Part shown: positions 7,993 to 16,228 of the stretch, piece by piece
Layout of the letters: each line of letters opens with the position of its first letter
Numbering within the stretch: the first letter of the stretch is position 1
Assembly (NCBI RefSeq): GCF_003148665.1
Contig: NZ_QGGQ01000009.1
Coordinates: 1 to 64,000, forward strand
Length of the DNA stretch: 64,000 nucleotides
DNA from: Maribacter polysiphoniae
Lineage (GTDB): Bacteria > Bacteroidota > Bacteroidia > Flavobacteriales > Flavobacteriaceae
Reading direction: 5' to 3'
Translations under genes and position numbers: made by a program
The notes under the pieces: generated by a model
Told to the model about the DNA's origin: nothing
Database searches by the model: none
What the model saw: the letters and a program-made list of their open reading frames with translations, nothing else

Positions 7993-10905
7993 TTAATTAA
8001 TAATGGCATCGTAAATAGCCTGCTGAATCCTTGTTCTTAACGCAGATTTAACTAAAAGGGTATTCGATGATGTTGGGTACGTCCTGTTCGATAAAAACAC
8101 GTAAACAATCTCCTCTTCAGGGTCTGCCCATGTATAGGTACCCGTGAAACCACTATGGCCAAAACTCTTACGGGAGACACATCCGCATGTAGGCCCACTT
8201 TCCTTTAACTGGGGTTTATCAAAACCGACCCCTCTTCTAACATTCTTATCACAAAAGTAACAGGTATTGAATTTCTTAATGGTCCTTGAATCCAGAAAAC
8301 GTGTTCCTCCATATTCCCCACCTTGAAGGTACATTTGCATGATCTTGGCCACATCGTTTGCATTACTGAACAAACCTGCATGTCCTCCTACCCCACCTTG
8401 CATGGCGGCCCCCATGTCGTGTACATATCCTTGAACGGTTTGGTAACGGTAATACTTGTCTTCCTCTGTTGGTACGATTTTGTTTTTAGGGAATTTTTCA
8501 AGTGGATTATAACTTGTATGAATAGCCCCTAAAGGTTTATATAGAAAATCATCGGCCAGTTTATCCAATGGGGTTTTATATGTATCCTCAATATACTTTT
8601 TCATCACATAATAGGCTACATCACTGTAACGATACCGGTTCGATTTTAAATCTTGTCGACCTATGCGGTTATAGATAGAATCTTTGTAGGCATCGGTTAA
8701 ATACAGGTTATCGGTTACCTTGATACTGAACCCCTCCGTAGGTTTATGGCGATAAAACTCTGAAGAGGGTTTCCTTTTTTCATCCAATGTACTTACATAA
8801 AAGGCTATCCATGCCGGTAATCGTCCATAGTGCGACAACGCCTTTAGAACGGTGACATTCTTAAGCGCTGATTCGGAATACTCGGGTATAAGGTCCTGGA
8901 AGGTATCGTTCAAGGCTATTTTACCACTTTCCTCCATCTTCATCAATACAGGTAAGGTCGCAAGGATCTTTGTCAATGAAGCCAAATCATAAATATAATC
9001 CGTCGTTATTTTCTTATCCGATGTATAGGTTGGTTTTCCAAACCCTTTATTGTACACGACTTTCCCTTTACGGGCGATTACTACTTGGGCCCCTGGGAAC
9101 ATTAACGAATCGAGTCCGTTTTTCATGAGCTTATCCACCTCGGCCAAACCTTTCGAACTTAGGCCTACCCGTTCGGGAATACTATAACCAAGTCGTTTTA
9201 ACGAACTTACTTTAACCGTTGTATTCACAGGAAACCTGTCATGCACGGAAACCGGCAAGACCCCCTTACCCTCAATCGCGCCGAAGATAAGCTGTGCGGT
9301 TTTTTGTTGGGCAAGAACACTGTTTTGATAAGCGACCACTACCCCATCTATACTATTAAAGGAACTTACATCCATTAAGGCATAAGGTTTGGCAAACACG
9401 GCCAACACCAAGTTAGAGGTTCTTTGGTTGGCAATCTCTTGGAGCCAATCCAGTTCCTTTTTTGAAAACTTATAGGATTTCCATGGACTTTCATTGCTCT
9501 TATGAAGTCCTATGATCACAAGGTTGAATTCCTTTAATTTTTCTTTTAACGTCGTTATGTCCTTCCCGTTTACCTGGGTTACCTTGGCGTATTTATTCAG
9601 TTCATCAATAAATGGTTGGCTATCCGCATCACCGAATTTTACATAGGCTATCTTCTTGTTCTCCAACTTTTTTATTCCCAAGAGATAGAAGTTGTTCTTT
9701 ACGACCGTTATTGCATTCTCTATGGCCTCTTCATAAATTAGGTCATTTTCCAAATCATTAAGATCTTCGTACAAATGATCAATGGCTATAGGTTTGTAGG
9801 AATTTAATCCGACTTTATATTTGGCCATCAATATCTTCTTGACGGAGCTAGACAGTCTTTCTTCCGTAATTCTTCCAGTGTCATAAGCCTCTAGCAACTT
9901 TTTCTTTGCCTTGGCCACCTCTGTAGGCATTAATAAAATGTCATTACCGGCCAAAAAAGCGGCCAATTCCACATCCCCATCCTTACCTTGGGTACTAACC
10001 CCTTTCATATTCAAGGCATCGGTAAAAACCAAACCATTGAAACCCAATTGTTCCTTTAGAATCCCTGAAATGATCTGTTCTGATAAGGAAGAGGGTAAAT
10101 CTTCCTTGATCTCCAGGCTAGGTACGTTCAAATGGGCTACCATTACACTGCTAAGTCCAGCTTTGATCAATTTTTTATACGGATAGAGTTCCAAACTATC
10201 CAACCGTTCTTTGGAAAAGGGGATTAAAGGCAAGGCTTTATGTGAATCTGTTGCCGTATCCCCATGCCCTGGAAAATGTTTTCCACTGGAAAGAACCCCT
10301 GCACTTTCCATTCCTTGCATAAAGGCAATTCCCTTCCTGGCCACATTGTCGCGATCTTCACCAAATGAGCGATTACCGATTATGGGATTCAACGGGTTTG
10401 TGTTGATATCGATATCCGGGGCAAAATTGATATGAACCCCCAAACGTTTGGCGTGCATCCCTATTTGTCGACCGACTTTCGCTACGATTGAATTATCCTT
10501 AATGGCCCCTAAAGTCATATTCCAAGGAAAGGCGTAGGTGGAATCCAATCGCATGGCCAACCCCCACTCCGCATCCATTCCCACCATTAAAGGGATCTTT
10601 GATGCCGCTTGAAATGAATTTGTGAGTTTTGCTTGCCTAACGGGCCCACCGGTTGAAAAGATAACACCGCCTATATGATGTTCCTTTATAAGTGATTTAA
10701 CCTTGGCAATACTTGCCTTGTCTTGGCTAGATGCCACACTCACCATGAACAATTGCCCAAATTTTTCATCAAGGCTCATGGCCTCGTATTTGCTATCGAC
10801 CCATTTTTGCTGACCCACACTATCCTTTGCCACCAAAGGATTAAGTTGGGCATTTGCACAAAAAACAGTGAAAAATAAGAATAAGAAAATGCTATACGAT
10901 CGCAT
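7993..10905 (-). CDS. Exported GH3 beta-N-acetylglucosaminidase fused to a serine beta-lactamase-like domain
   Basis: This is a 970-residue two-domain enzyme with an N-terminal signal peptide (MRSYSIFLFLFFTVFCANAQ). Residues ~45-370 are a NagZ-type glycoside hydrolase family 3 barrel with the His/Asp acid-base motif KHFPGHGDTATDSH (209-222) and nucleophile D296 in TDALNM. A linking alpha/beta domain follows (to ~570). Residues ~580-970 are a class C beta-lactamase/penicillin-binding-protein-like domain with S643-LT-K646, a YSD motif and a HSGFTG box. It should act in the periplasm or outside on peptidoglycan-derived GlcNAc-containing substrates, with the second domain cutting amide or ester bonds. 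The combination is known in Bacteroidota. A TAnnTTTG box lies 31 bp upstream. Confidence 0.9.
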   Translation of the reverse strand: MRSYSIFLFLFFTVFCANAQLNPLVAKDSVGQQKWVDSKYEAMSLDEKFGQLFMVSVASSQDKASIAKVKSLIKEHHIGGVIFSTGGPVRQAKLTNSFQAASKIPLMVGMDAEWGLAMRLDSTYAFPWNMTLGAIKDNSIVAKVGRQIGMHAKRLGVHINFAPDIDINTNPLNPIIGNRSFGEDRDNVARKGIAFMQGMESAGVLSSGKHFPGHGDTATDSHKALPLIPFSKERLDSLELYPYKKLIKAGLSSVMVAHLNVPSLEIKEDLPSSLSEQIISGILKEQLGFNGLVFTDALNMKGVSTQGKDGDVELAAFLAGNDILLMPTEVAKAKKKLLEAYDTGRITEERLSSSVKKILMAKYKVGLNSYKPIAIDHLYEDLNDLENDLIYEEAIENAITVVKNNFYLLGIKKLENKKIAYVKFGDADSQPFIDELNKYAKVTQVNGKDITTLKEKLKEFNLVIIGLHKSNESPWKSYKFSKKELDWLQEIANQRTSNLVLAVFAKPYALMDVSSFNSIDGVVVAYQNSVLAQQKTAQLIFGAIEGKGVLPVSVHDRFPVNTTVKVSSLKRLGYSIPERVGLSSKGLAEVDKLMKNGLDSLMFPGAQVVIARKGKVVYNKGFGKPTYTSDKKITTDYIYDLASLTKILATLPVLMKMEESGKIALNDTFQDLIPEYSESALKNVTVLKALSHYGRLPAWIAFYVSTLDEKRKPSSEFYRHKPTEGFSIKVTDNLYLTDAYKDSIYNRIGRQDLKSNRYRYSDVAYYVMKKYIEDTYKTPLDKLADDFLYKPLGAIHTSYNPLEKFPKNKIVPTEEDKYYRYQTVQGYVHDMGAAMQGGVGGHAGLFSNANDVAKIMQMYLQGGEYGGTRFLDSRTIKKFNTCYFCDKNVRRGVGFDKPQLKESGPTCGCVSRKSFGHSGFTGTYTWADPEEEIVYVFLSNRTYPTSSNTLLVKSALRTRIQQAIYDAIIN

Positions 10906-10936
10906 ATTGGACAGGTCTAAGGAAATAACTTAAAAG

Positions 10937-10944
10937 CAAAAATA
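10937..10944 (-). promoter_or_regulatory. Putative Bacteroidota -7 promoter box for the GH3/beta-lactamase gene
   Basis: Minus-strand TATTTTTG fits the TAnnTTTG consensus and ends 31 bp upstream of the ATG at 10905. No convincing -33 TTG was found at the right distance. Confidence 0.4.
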
Positions 10945-11011
10945 ATATTGCATTTCATCGATATTCTAAAAACAATGGAATATCGGTTACAAATACAATA
11001 CCAAAAAAATT

Positions 11012-11494
11012 CTACATGAAACGGCTATGCCAGCTTTCAGAGGCAGGTACCTCCCAATGTTCCAAATATTCCCCTTTATTGGTCACTAAATTATTAAAGA
11101 CGATAGTGTTTTTTGAAACTGCCTTTTGCTTCGCCATTTTCTTAAATTCATTTAAGGGCTTATAGGCAACGAATTCACCTTGTTTATAGGAAACATTCAT
11201 TTTATCGAGTAACTCCACATTGTATTTCTTTTCCAATTGTTGGATGAAATGTACCGAAGCGTCAATGGAACAGCCCGAAGCTGATGTATTTGTCTGGTCC
11301 AAAGCCAAGATGATAAATCTTTTATACCGTATCTCGTAACCAGCCTTTAAATCACTACCGTGGGTTGTCCATTCCTCTATAAATGCCTCCATCGCTTGCC
11401 TGATTTCCTGTAGTTCCTGTTCCGAAAAGCTACGATTGGCCTGGAATATCCAAATTCTTGATGAATCTGGCAAAGCATTGAATTCTACTAACAT
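11012..11494 (-). CDS. Conserved flavobacterial protein, often labelled 'ABC transporter ATPase'
   Basis: This 160-residue cytoplasmic protein has no signal peptide. Orthologs in flavobacteria commonly carry the label ABC transporter ATPase, but I see no Walker A, Walker B or LSGGQ motif, so that name is not supported. It contains IWIFQANRSFSEQE near the start, a FIEEWTTHGSDLKAGYEIRYKRFIILALDQ block, and a SGCSIDASVHFIQQLEKKY segment with a conserved-looking cysteine. It is the last gene of the MCE/Fe-S operon, 39 bp after the CCG-domain protein. Its function is unknown. Confidence 0.75.
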   Translation of the reverse strand: MLVEFNALPDSSRIWIFQANRSFSEQELQEIRQAMEAFIEEWTTHGSDLKAGYEIRYKRFIILALDQTNTSASGCSIDASVHFIQQLEKKYNVELLDKMNVSYKQGEFVAYKPLNEFKKMAKQKAVSKNTIVFNNLVTNKGEYLEHWEVPASESWHSRFM

Positions 11495-11533
11495 AGTTTT
11501 TTTTTGATTTTGGGTATTGTGATATATATCTGA

Positions 11534-12325
11534 TTAAAGATCTTCCGCGGTAGCGATGAGCTCCGCAATATCCATAACCTTAATATCATTTTCCTTTTCT
11601 TTGTTCTTTACACCATCGGTCATCATGGTATTGCAAAATGGACAGGCGGCAGCAATTATTTCCGGTTGGGTGTCCAAGGCTTGTTCTGTTCGTTCAATAT
11701 TAATGTCCTTATCCCCTTTTTCCGGTTCCTTGAACATTTGCGCTCCACCTGCACCACAACATAATCCCCGTGATTTACAGTTTTTCATTTCGACCAATTC
11801 GGCATCCAGCTTCTTGATCAAATCCCTAGGAGCCTCATAAACACCATTTGCCCTTCCTAAATAACAGGGGTCATGAAAAGTGATTCGTTTCCCCTTGAAG
11901 GTACCTCCTTCCAAGGTAATCCGCCCATCATCCAACAGTTTCTTTAAAAACTCTGTATGGTGTACCACTTCATAATTGCCTCCCAATCCAGGATATTCGT
12001 TCTTTAGGGTGTTGAAACAATGTGGACAAGCGGTGACAACCTTGGTTATCCCATAGGCATTCATCACCTCTATATTCGTAACCGCCTGCATTTGGAACAA
12101 AAATTCATTCCCTGCCCTTTTTGCCGGGTCTCCGGTACAACTCTCCTCTGTTCCTAAAACCGCAAACGATACATTGGCCTTGTTCAATATTTTAACAAAC
12201 GCCTTGGTAATCTTTTTTGCCCGATCGTCAAAACTTCCTGCACAGCCGACCCAAAATAAAACTTCAGGTTGCTTTCCTGCTGCAAAAAGCGCTGCCATTG
12301 TCGGTACTTTCAATTCACTTCCCAT
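11534..12325 (-). CDS. (Fe-S)-binding CCG-domain oxidoreductase subunit (HdrB/GlpC-like)
   Basis: This ~263-residue protein has two cysteine-rich CCG-type modules: VGCAGSFDD...ESCTGDP...ACPHCFNTLKNEYP, then DPCYLGRANG...GLCCGAGGAQMF...ACPFCNTMM. Such modules bind [4Fe-4S]-type clusters in heterodisulfide reductase subunit B, GlpC and LutA. I start it at ATG 12325 (MGSELKVPTM), the usual N-terminus of the family, not the earlier TTG. It follows the membrane 4Fe-4S protein by 19 bp, and the two almost certainly form one electron-transfer complex. The electron donor and acceptor are not evident here; menaquinone is a reasonable guess. Confidence 0.85.
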   Translation of the reverse strand: MGSELKVPTMAALFAAGKQPEVLFWVGCAGSFDDRAKKITKAFVKILNKANVSFAVLGTEESCTGDPAKRAGNEFLFQMQAVTNIEVMNAYGITKVVTACPHCFNTLKNEYPGLGGNYEVVHHTEFLKKLLDDGRITLEGGTFKGKRITFHDPCYLGRANGVYEAPRDLIKKLDAELVEMKNCKSRGLCCGAGGAQMFKEPEKGDKDINIERTEQALDTQPEIIAAACPFCNTMMTDGVKNKEKENDIKVMDIAELIATAEDL

Positions 12326-12344
12326 AGTAAGGATCAATTATTTT

Positions 12345-13670
12345 TTATGCTTCGTCTTTCCAGTTCAACCTATCCATTTGATTGAAAGGCCAAGGTGCTC
12401 CATTATTCTCAATATTCCCCATCATATTATTCAGGTCTGATGGTGCCGCGGATTGCTCCATCACCAAATACTGCCTCATATCCATAATAATCGATAGTGG
12501 ATCAATGCTCACAGGACATGCTTCCGTACAGGCATTGCAAGAAGTACAGGCCCACAGTTCTTCCCGCGTGATATAATCATCCAACAACTGCTTACCATCA
12601 TCAACAAAATTGCCCTTATTGGTATCAATATTCTTACCGACTTCCTCGAGCCTATCCCGGGTATCCATCATGATTTTTCTTGGTGAGAGTTTCTTCCCGG
12701 TAAGATTCGCAGGACATTCACTGGTACAACGGCCACATTCCGTACAGGTATAAGCGTTGAGTAACTGAATCCTGCTAAGGTCGGTAACATCCGAAGCCCC
12801 AAATTTACCCGGTTCCCCAGCATCCTCTGCGGGAGCGGCATAGGGATCCGCATCGGGATCCATCATCAATTTGACTTCCTGGGTAACAGCATCCAAATTG
12901 TTGAATTTTCCTTTTGGGCCAATCTTTCCAAAATACGTATTCGGGAATGCCAACAGAATATGTAAATGTTTCGAATAATAGAGGTAATTCAAGAAGAACA
13001 GGATGCCTACAATATGCAACCACCAAGCACTTCTTTCTATAATGATCAGTGTTTGTGCGGACATTCCATCGAATAAAGGAATTAAAAATTGACTTATAGG
13101 AAAGGAACCTGCCTGCACATAATGTGCCGCACCCATTTGTTGTAACTGAAAATCCGATGCATTCATGGTCAAAAAGAGACACATTAAGACCAGTTCTATA
13201 TACAAGATCATATTACCATCGTTCTTGGGCCACCCTTTCATTTCCGGACTCATGAACCGCTTAATCCTTATAATATTCCTACGTATCCAGAAAATTATCA
13301 CGGCTACGATAACCAAAAAGGCCAAAATCTCGAACGAGGCGATCAATACATTGTAAAAGACCCCAAGACCTGCAAATAACCTATGGGTGCCTAGGAGTCC
13401 ATCCAAAACAATCTCGAGGACCTCAAGGTTGATCACAATAAAACCTACGTAAACGAGAATATGCAATATCCCAGGAATAGGCCTAACGACCATTTTGGTC
13501 TGTCCTAGGGCAATCTTGAACATATTCTTCCAACGTTGTGGTTTATTATCATTGACCACAACATCTTTTCCCAACTTAATATTCCTAATAAGTTTCTTTA
13601 CATTCCGGGCAAAAAAAACAATCCCCACTAGAAGGATCAGGGCGAAAGCGATGTTAGTGATATATTCCAT
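12345..13670 (-). CDS. Membrane-bound 4Fe-4S dicluster protein (HdrC/DsrK-like) with quinone-reducing-type membrane domain
   Basis: This 441-residue protein has about five to six membrane helices in residues 1-235 (for example 5-21, 67-90, 105-130, 155-170 and 215-232), resembling nitrate-reductase-gamma-like cytochrome domains. A soluble C-terminal part has two 4Fe-4S motifs: Cys309, 312, 315, 319 (CTECGRCTSECP) and Cys375, 378, 381, 385 (CTSCNACTEACP). It would pass electrons between the quinone pool and the CCG subunit encoded next. Its ATG directly abuts the stop codon of the MCE gene (TAA-ATG), implying translational coupling. Confidence 0.85.
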   Translation of the reverse strand: MEYITNIAFALILLVGIVFFARNVKKLIRNIKLGKDVVVNDNKPQRWKNMFKIALGQTKMVVRPIPGILHILVYVGFIVINLEVLEIVLDGLLGTHRLFAGLGVFYNVLIASFEILAFLVIVAVIIFWIRRNIIRIKRFMSPEMKGWPKNDGNMILYIELVLMCLFLTMNASDFQLQQMGAAHYVQAGSFPISQFLIPLFDGMSAQTLIIIERSAWWLHIVGILFFLNYLYYSKHLHILLAFPNTYFGKIGPKGKFNNLDAVTQEVKLMMDPDADPYAAPAEDAGEPGKFGASDVTDLSRIQLLNAYTCTECGRCTSECPANLTGKKLSPRKIMMDTRDRLEEVGKNIDTNKGNFVDDGKQLLDDYITREELWACTSCNACTEACPVSIDPLSIIMDMRQYLVMEQSAAPSDLNNMMGNIENNGAPWPFNQMDRLNWKDEA

Positions 13671-14639
13671 TTATGGCTGTTCTATTTTATCGGCAGGATC
13701 ATTATCGGGCAATGTGTAATCTTTTTGTTTTTTCCCAAAAACAGAAACATTCACATATCGTTTAGGATTCAAACGGAAATCCTGCAATAATAAATCCAAT
13801 TCCTTTGATGCATTATTCAGATTATTATACAGTGCCTCGTCTTTCATGAATTTCCCCATGGAACCATCCCCGTTTTCTATCTTGGCTAGAATCTTATCCA
13901 AATTGGAAACCGTGGATTCCAAACTGGCCATTGTTCGTCCCAAACCTGCATTGTTCAATGAATCGGAAAGTTTTGCGAAGTTGGAAGACAATTCCGTGAA
14001 ATTGGTTAGGGAACTGTCCAATTTACCTTGGTTTTTTTCCAATAGATCATTTAAAATCTTGGCGCTTCCCTGCAAACTTCCCATAAGCTGGTTGAGACCC
14101 GCGATGGACTCCCTCAATTCATTCTTGGTCTTTGCATCCAAGATCTGGTTCACATTCATCAATAGCGTATCCGCATTGGTAAATGCCCCTTCAATCTTTT
14201 GTTGTAACGGAGTAAGTTTCTGCTGCACCAGTTCGGTCAAGCCTGGGCGCGTAGCGGTAACCAACGTATCGCCTGACTTTGCATCGCGAGCGCCGTCAAA
14301 AACGGGTCGTATCTGTATACCCTTACCCCCAATTATGCCCGTATCGTACAATTCAGCCTTACTGTTCTTGGAAAAGGTGAAATCATTGCTCACTGAGAAT
14401 GTAACGAGTAAATCTCCCGAAGTATCCTTGAATTTAATATCATTTACAATGCCCACGTTATAACCGTTAATCGAGACCTGGGTGCCAGGTTGAAGACCTC
14501 CAACATGTTTATAAACAGCATAAAATGTCTTGCTATTATCAAACAAGGGTGTTGATTTTAAATAGCTGAAACCTAAAATAAAAAGTAGGATACCCCCCAC
14601 TACGATTATTCCTGTTTTAATTTCCCTGGATAGTTTCAA
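13671..14639 (-). CDS. mlaD: MCE/MlaD-family lipid-transport protein
   Basis: This 322-residue protein has one N-terminal membrane helix (residues 10-28, TGIIVVGGILLFILGFSYL), then an MCE domain at ~38-115 (FYAVYKHVGGLQPGTQVSINGYNVGIV). A long helical stretch follows (~140-290), rich in Asn, Leu and Ser heptads (SLTNFTELSSNFAKLSDSLN). MCE proteins form hexameric periplasmic rings that carry phospholipids between membranes, usually with MlaE permease and MlaF ATPase. Neither is in this window, so partners must be encoded elsewhere. The gene abuts the 4Fe-4S gene downstream. Confidence 0.88.
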   Translation of the reverse strand: MKLSREIKTGIIVVGGILLFILGFSYLKSTPLFDNSKTFYAVYKHVGGLQPGTQVSINGYNVGIVNDIKFKDTSGDLLVTFSVSNDFTFSKNSKAELYDTGIIGGKGIQIRPVFDGARDAKSGDTLVTATRPGLTELVQQKLTPLQQKIEGAFTNADTLLMNVNQILDAKTKNELRESIAGLNQLMGSLQGSAKILNDLLEKNQGKLDSSLTNFTELSSNFAKLSDSLNNAGLGRTMASLESTVSNLDKILAKIENGDGSMGKFMKDEALYNNLNNASKELDLLLQDFRLNPKRYVNVSVFGKKQKDYTLPDNDPADKIEQP

Positions 14640-14754
14640 ATGGATTTATTTATTGTTGTTAAACGCCTATTTAAAATTATATGGATTTGATTCTTATACC
14701 TTTTCAGATGAAAAACACATAATAACCCAATTTCATTTTAAAAACAAGCTCTAA

Positions 14755-14762
14755 CAAAATTA
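14755..14762 (-). promoter_or_regulatory. Possible -7 box for the mlaD-Fe-S operon
   Basis: Minus-strand TAATTTTG matches TAnnTTTG and lies 115 bp upstream of the mlaD start, within the 147-bp gap after the amidase gene. Weak evidence: the AT-rich gap makes chance matches likely. Confidence 0.3.
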
Positions 14763-14786
14763 GAAATAAAATTGAGACTGCTGTTA

Positions 14787-16097
14787 TTATTCCGAAACGT
14801 ATTTAAGCGCTTCGGTAACCGGAATTCGTACACCATCCTTATATGCAACAATATAGGAACCGGAAAAACCCTTAATATCAGCATTTGATTTTAGCATTTT
14901 TGCCTCCGTAAAGGAATTGGCATTCCCATACATATAGCGAAAGAGATTCTTATAGGGTTCTCGGGTTACCCTTGCCAGCCCTTTAAAATTCTGGGGGACC
15001 AATTCGATATCCTTGGCACTGGCCATTATTTGCACCTTAAAGGATATCTGGGGTGTTTCCTGCTTCTTCACGGCAGTCACTACCTCCGTTACAGTCGACT
15101 CCTTTTCTCCCGAGACCTCTTGGGCCATGGTTCCCTTATCCGCTACAGGCGTTGATTTTTCGGCGGCTTCCAACACGGGTTGTGTTTTTGGCTGCTCTTC
15201 CTTCTTAGGAGCCGCCGCCAATTCATTTACGGGCTTTTCCTTTTTCACCGGTATCGACGCTTCCTCTTTGGGTGCCAATTCCTTTTCAATCTCTTTGTTT
15301 GGAACATACCCGATACCAGTATGCACATTTTTCTTGTAAATGAGAATCGCATCCGCTATAGCCTTTCCAACTTCGGCTTGACCTTTTTTCGAATTCAGGT
15401 AGGCCCCTTCCGATTTATTGGTAAGAAAACCTGTTTCTACCAAAACACTGGGCATAAACGTCTGATGCAATACAATGAAACCTGCTTGTTTTACTTTTCT
15501 ATTCACACGTTTCAACTTCCCTGTGAAATTATCCTGGATCATTTTGGCCAAGGCAATACTCTGATCCAAAAACTCTTCCTGCATTATGGTCAACCCTATA
15601 ATGGATTCCGGCGAGTTGATATCATAATCCGCATACCTATCGGCATAATTATCCTCAAGATAGATTACCGAGTTTTCTTTCTTTGCTATTTCAAAATTTT
15701 GCTTGTTGGCATGTAAGCCCAAAACAAATGTTCCCGCACCATGGGCGTCGGAAGAATGTGAATCACAATGCACTGAAACGAAAAGATCGGCATTGGCCTT
15801 ATTGGCAATTTCCCCACGCACGAACAAATCGACAAATGTATCGTCCTTTCTTGTATAAATAACCCTGATATCGGGGTTGCTCTCCAAAATCCTACCCACA
15901 TTCAAAACAATTTTCAACGCAATGTCCTTTTCCAGATACCCATTTCCCAAATTACCTGGATCATGCCCGCCATGACCCGCATCCAAAACCACTACAAACT
16001 TACCATCGTTCCTTTGTGGTCCATTATCATTGGCATATGCAGAATATAAAAAGGGCAATAGTAATAAAACGGCAAGAAAAAAACGGTTGAAATTCAT
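14787..16097 (-). CDS. N-acetylmuramoyl-L-alanine amidase (Amidase_3) with C-terminal SPOR-like domain
   Basis: This 436-residue protein has a signal peptide (residues 1-22). The zinc amidase_3 domain at ~33-250 has VVVLDAGHGGHDPG (39-48), the downstream EKD glutamate, SVHCDSH and VLVETGFLTN motifs that form the Zn site and active-site Glu. A long Lys/Glu/Pro linker (~270-345) leads to a C-terminal ~85-residue domain (FKVQIMASAKDIEL...; ending SYIVAYKDG) resembling SPOR-type peptidoglycan binding domains. It cleaves the lactyl-peptide amide of murein, probably at division sites. It is divergent from the lptD-like gene, with 131 bp between them. Confidence 0.9.
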   Translation of the reverse strand: MNFNRFFLAVLLLLPFLYSAYANDNGPQRNDGKFVVVLDAGHGGHDPGNLGNGYLEKDIALKIVLNVGRILESNPDIRVIYTRKDDTFVDLFVRGEIANKANADLFVSVHCDSHSSDAHGAGTFVLGLHANKQNFEIAKKENSVIYLEDNYADRYADYDINSPESIIGLTIMQEEFLDQSIALAKMIQDNFTGKLKRVNRKVKQAGFIVLHQTFMPSVLVETGFLTNKSEGAYLNSKKGQAEVGKAIADAILIYKKNVHTGIGYVPNKEIEKELAPKEEASIPVKKEKPVNELAAAPKKEEQPKTQPVLEAAEKSTPVADKGTMAQEVSGEKESTVTEVVTAVKKQETPQISFKVQIMASAKDIELVPQNFKGLARVTREPYKNLFRYMYGNANSFTEAKMLKSNADIKGFSGSYIVAYKDGVRIPVTEALKYVSE

Positions 16098-16173
16098 ATA
16101 TGCAAGATGATTTGAGAATCTTAAATTGGTTAAATTTATTGTAATACCCTATAAGAGGAACAAAAAATATATG

Positions 16174-16181
16174 TAAGTTTG
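16174..16181 (+). promoter_or_regulatory. Putative -7 promoter box for the lptD-like gene
   Basis: TAAGTTTG matches the Bacteroidota TAnnTTTG box and ends 47 bp upstream of the TTG start. No convincing -33 element was found. Confidence 0.45.
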
Positions 16182-16228
16182 ACTTCCAAAAATCAAGCCA
16201 TACTGTTACAAAAATAGGATATAAAGCC

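Noticed and set aside
13846-14463. Plus-strand frame of 205 codons opposite mlaD
   Set aside because: Antisense to a clear MCE protein; low-complexity translation with no motif.
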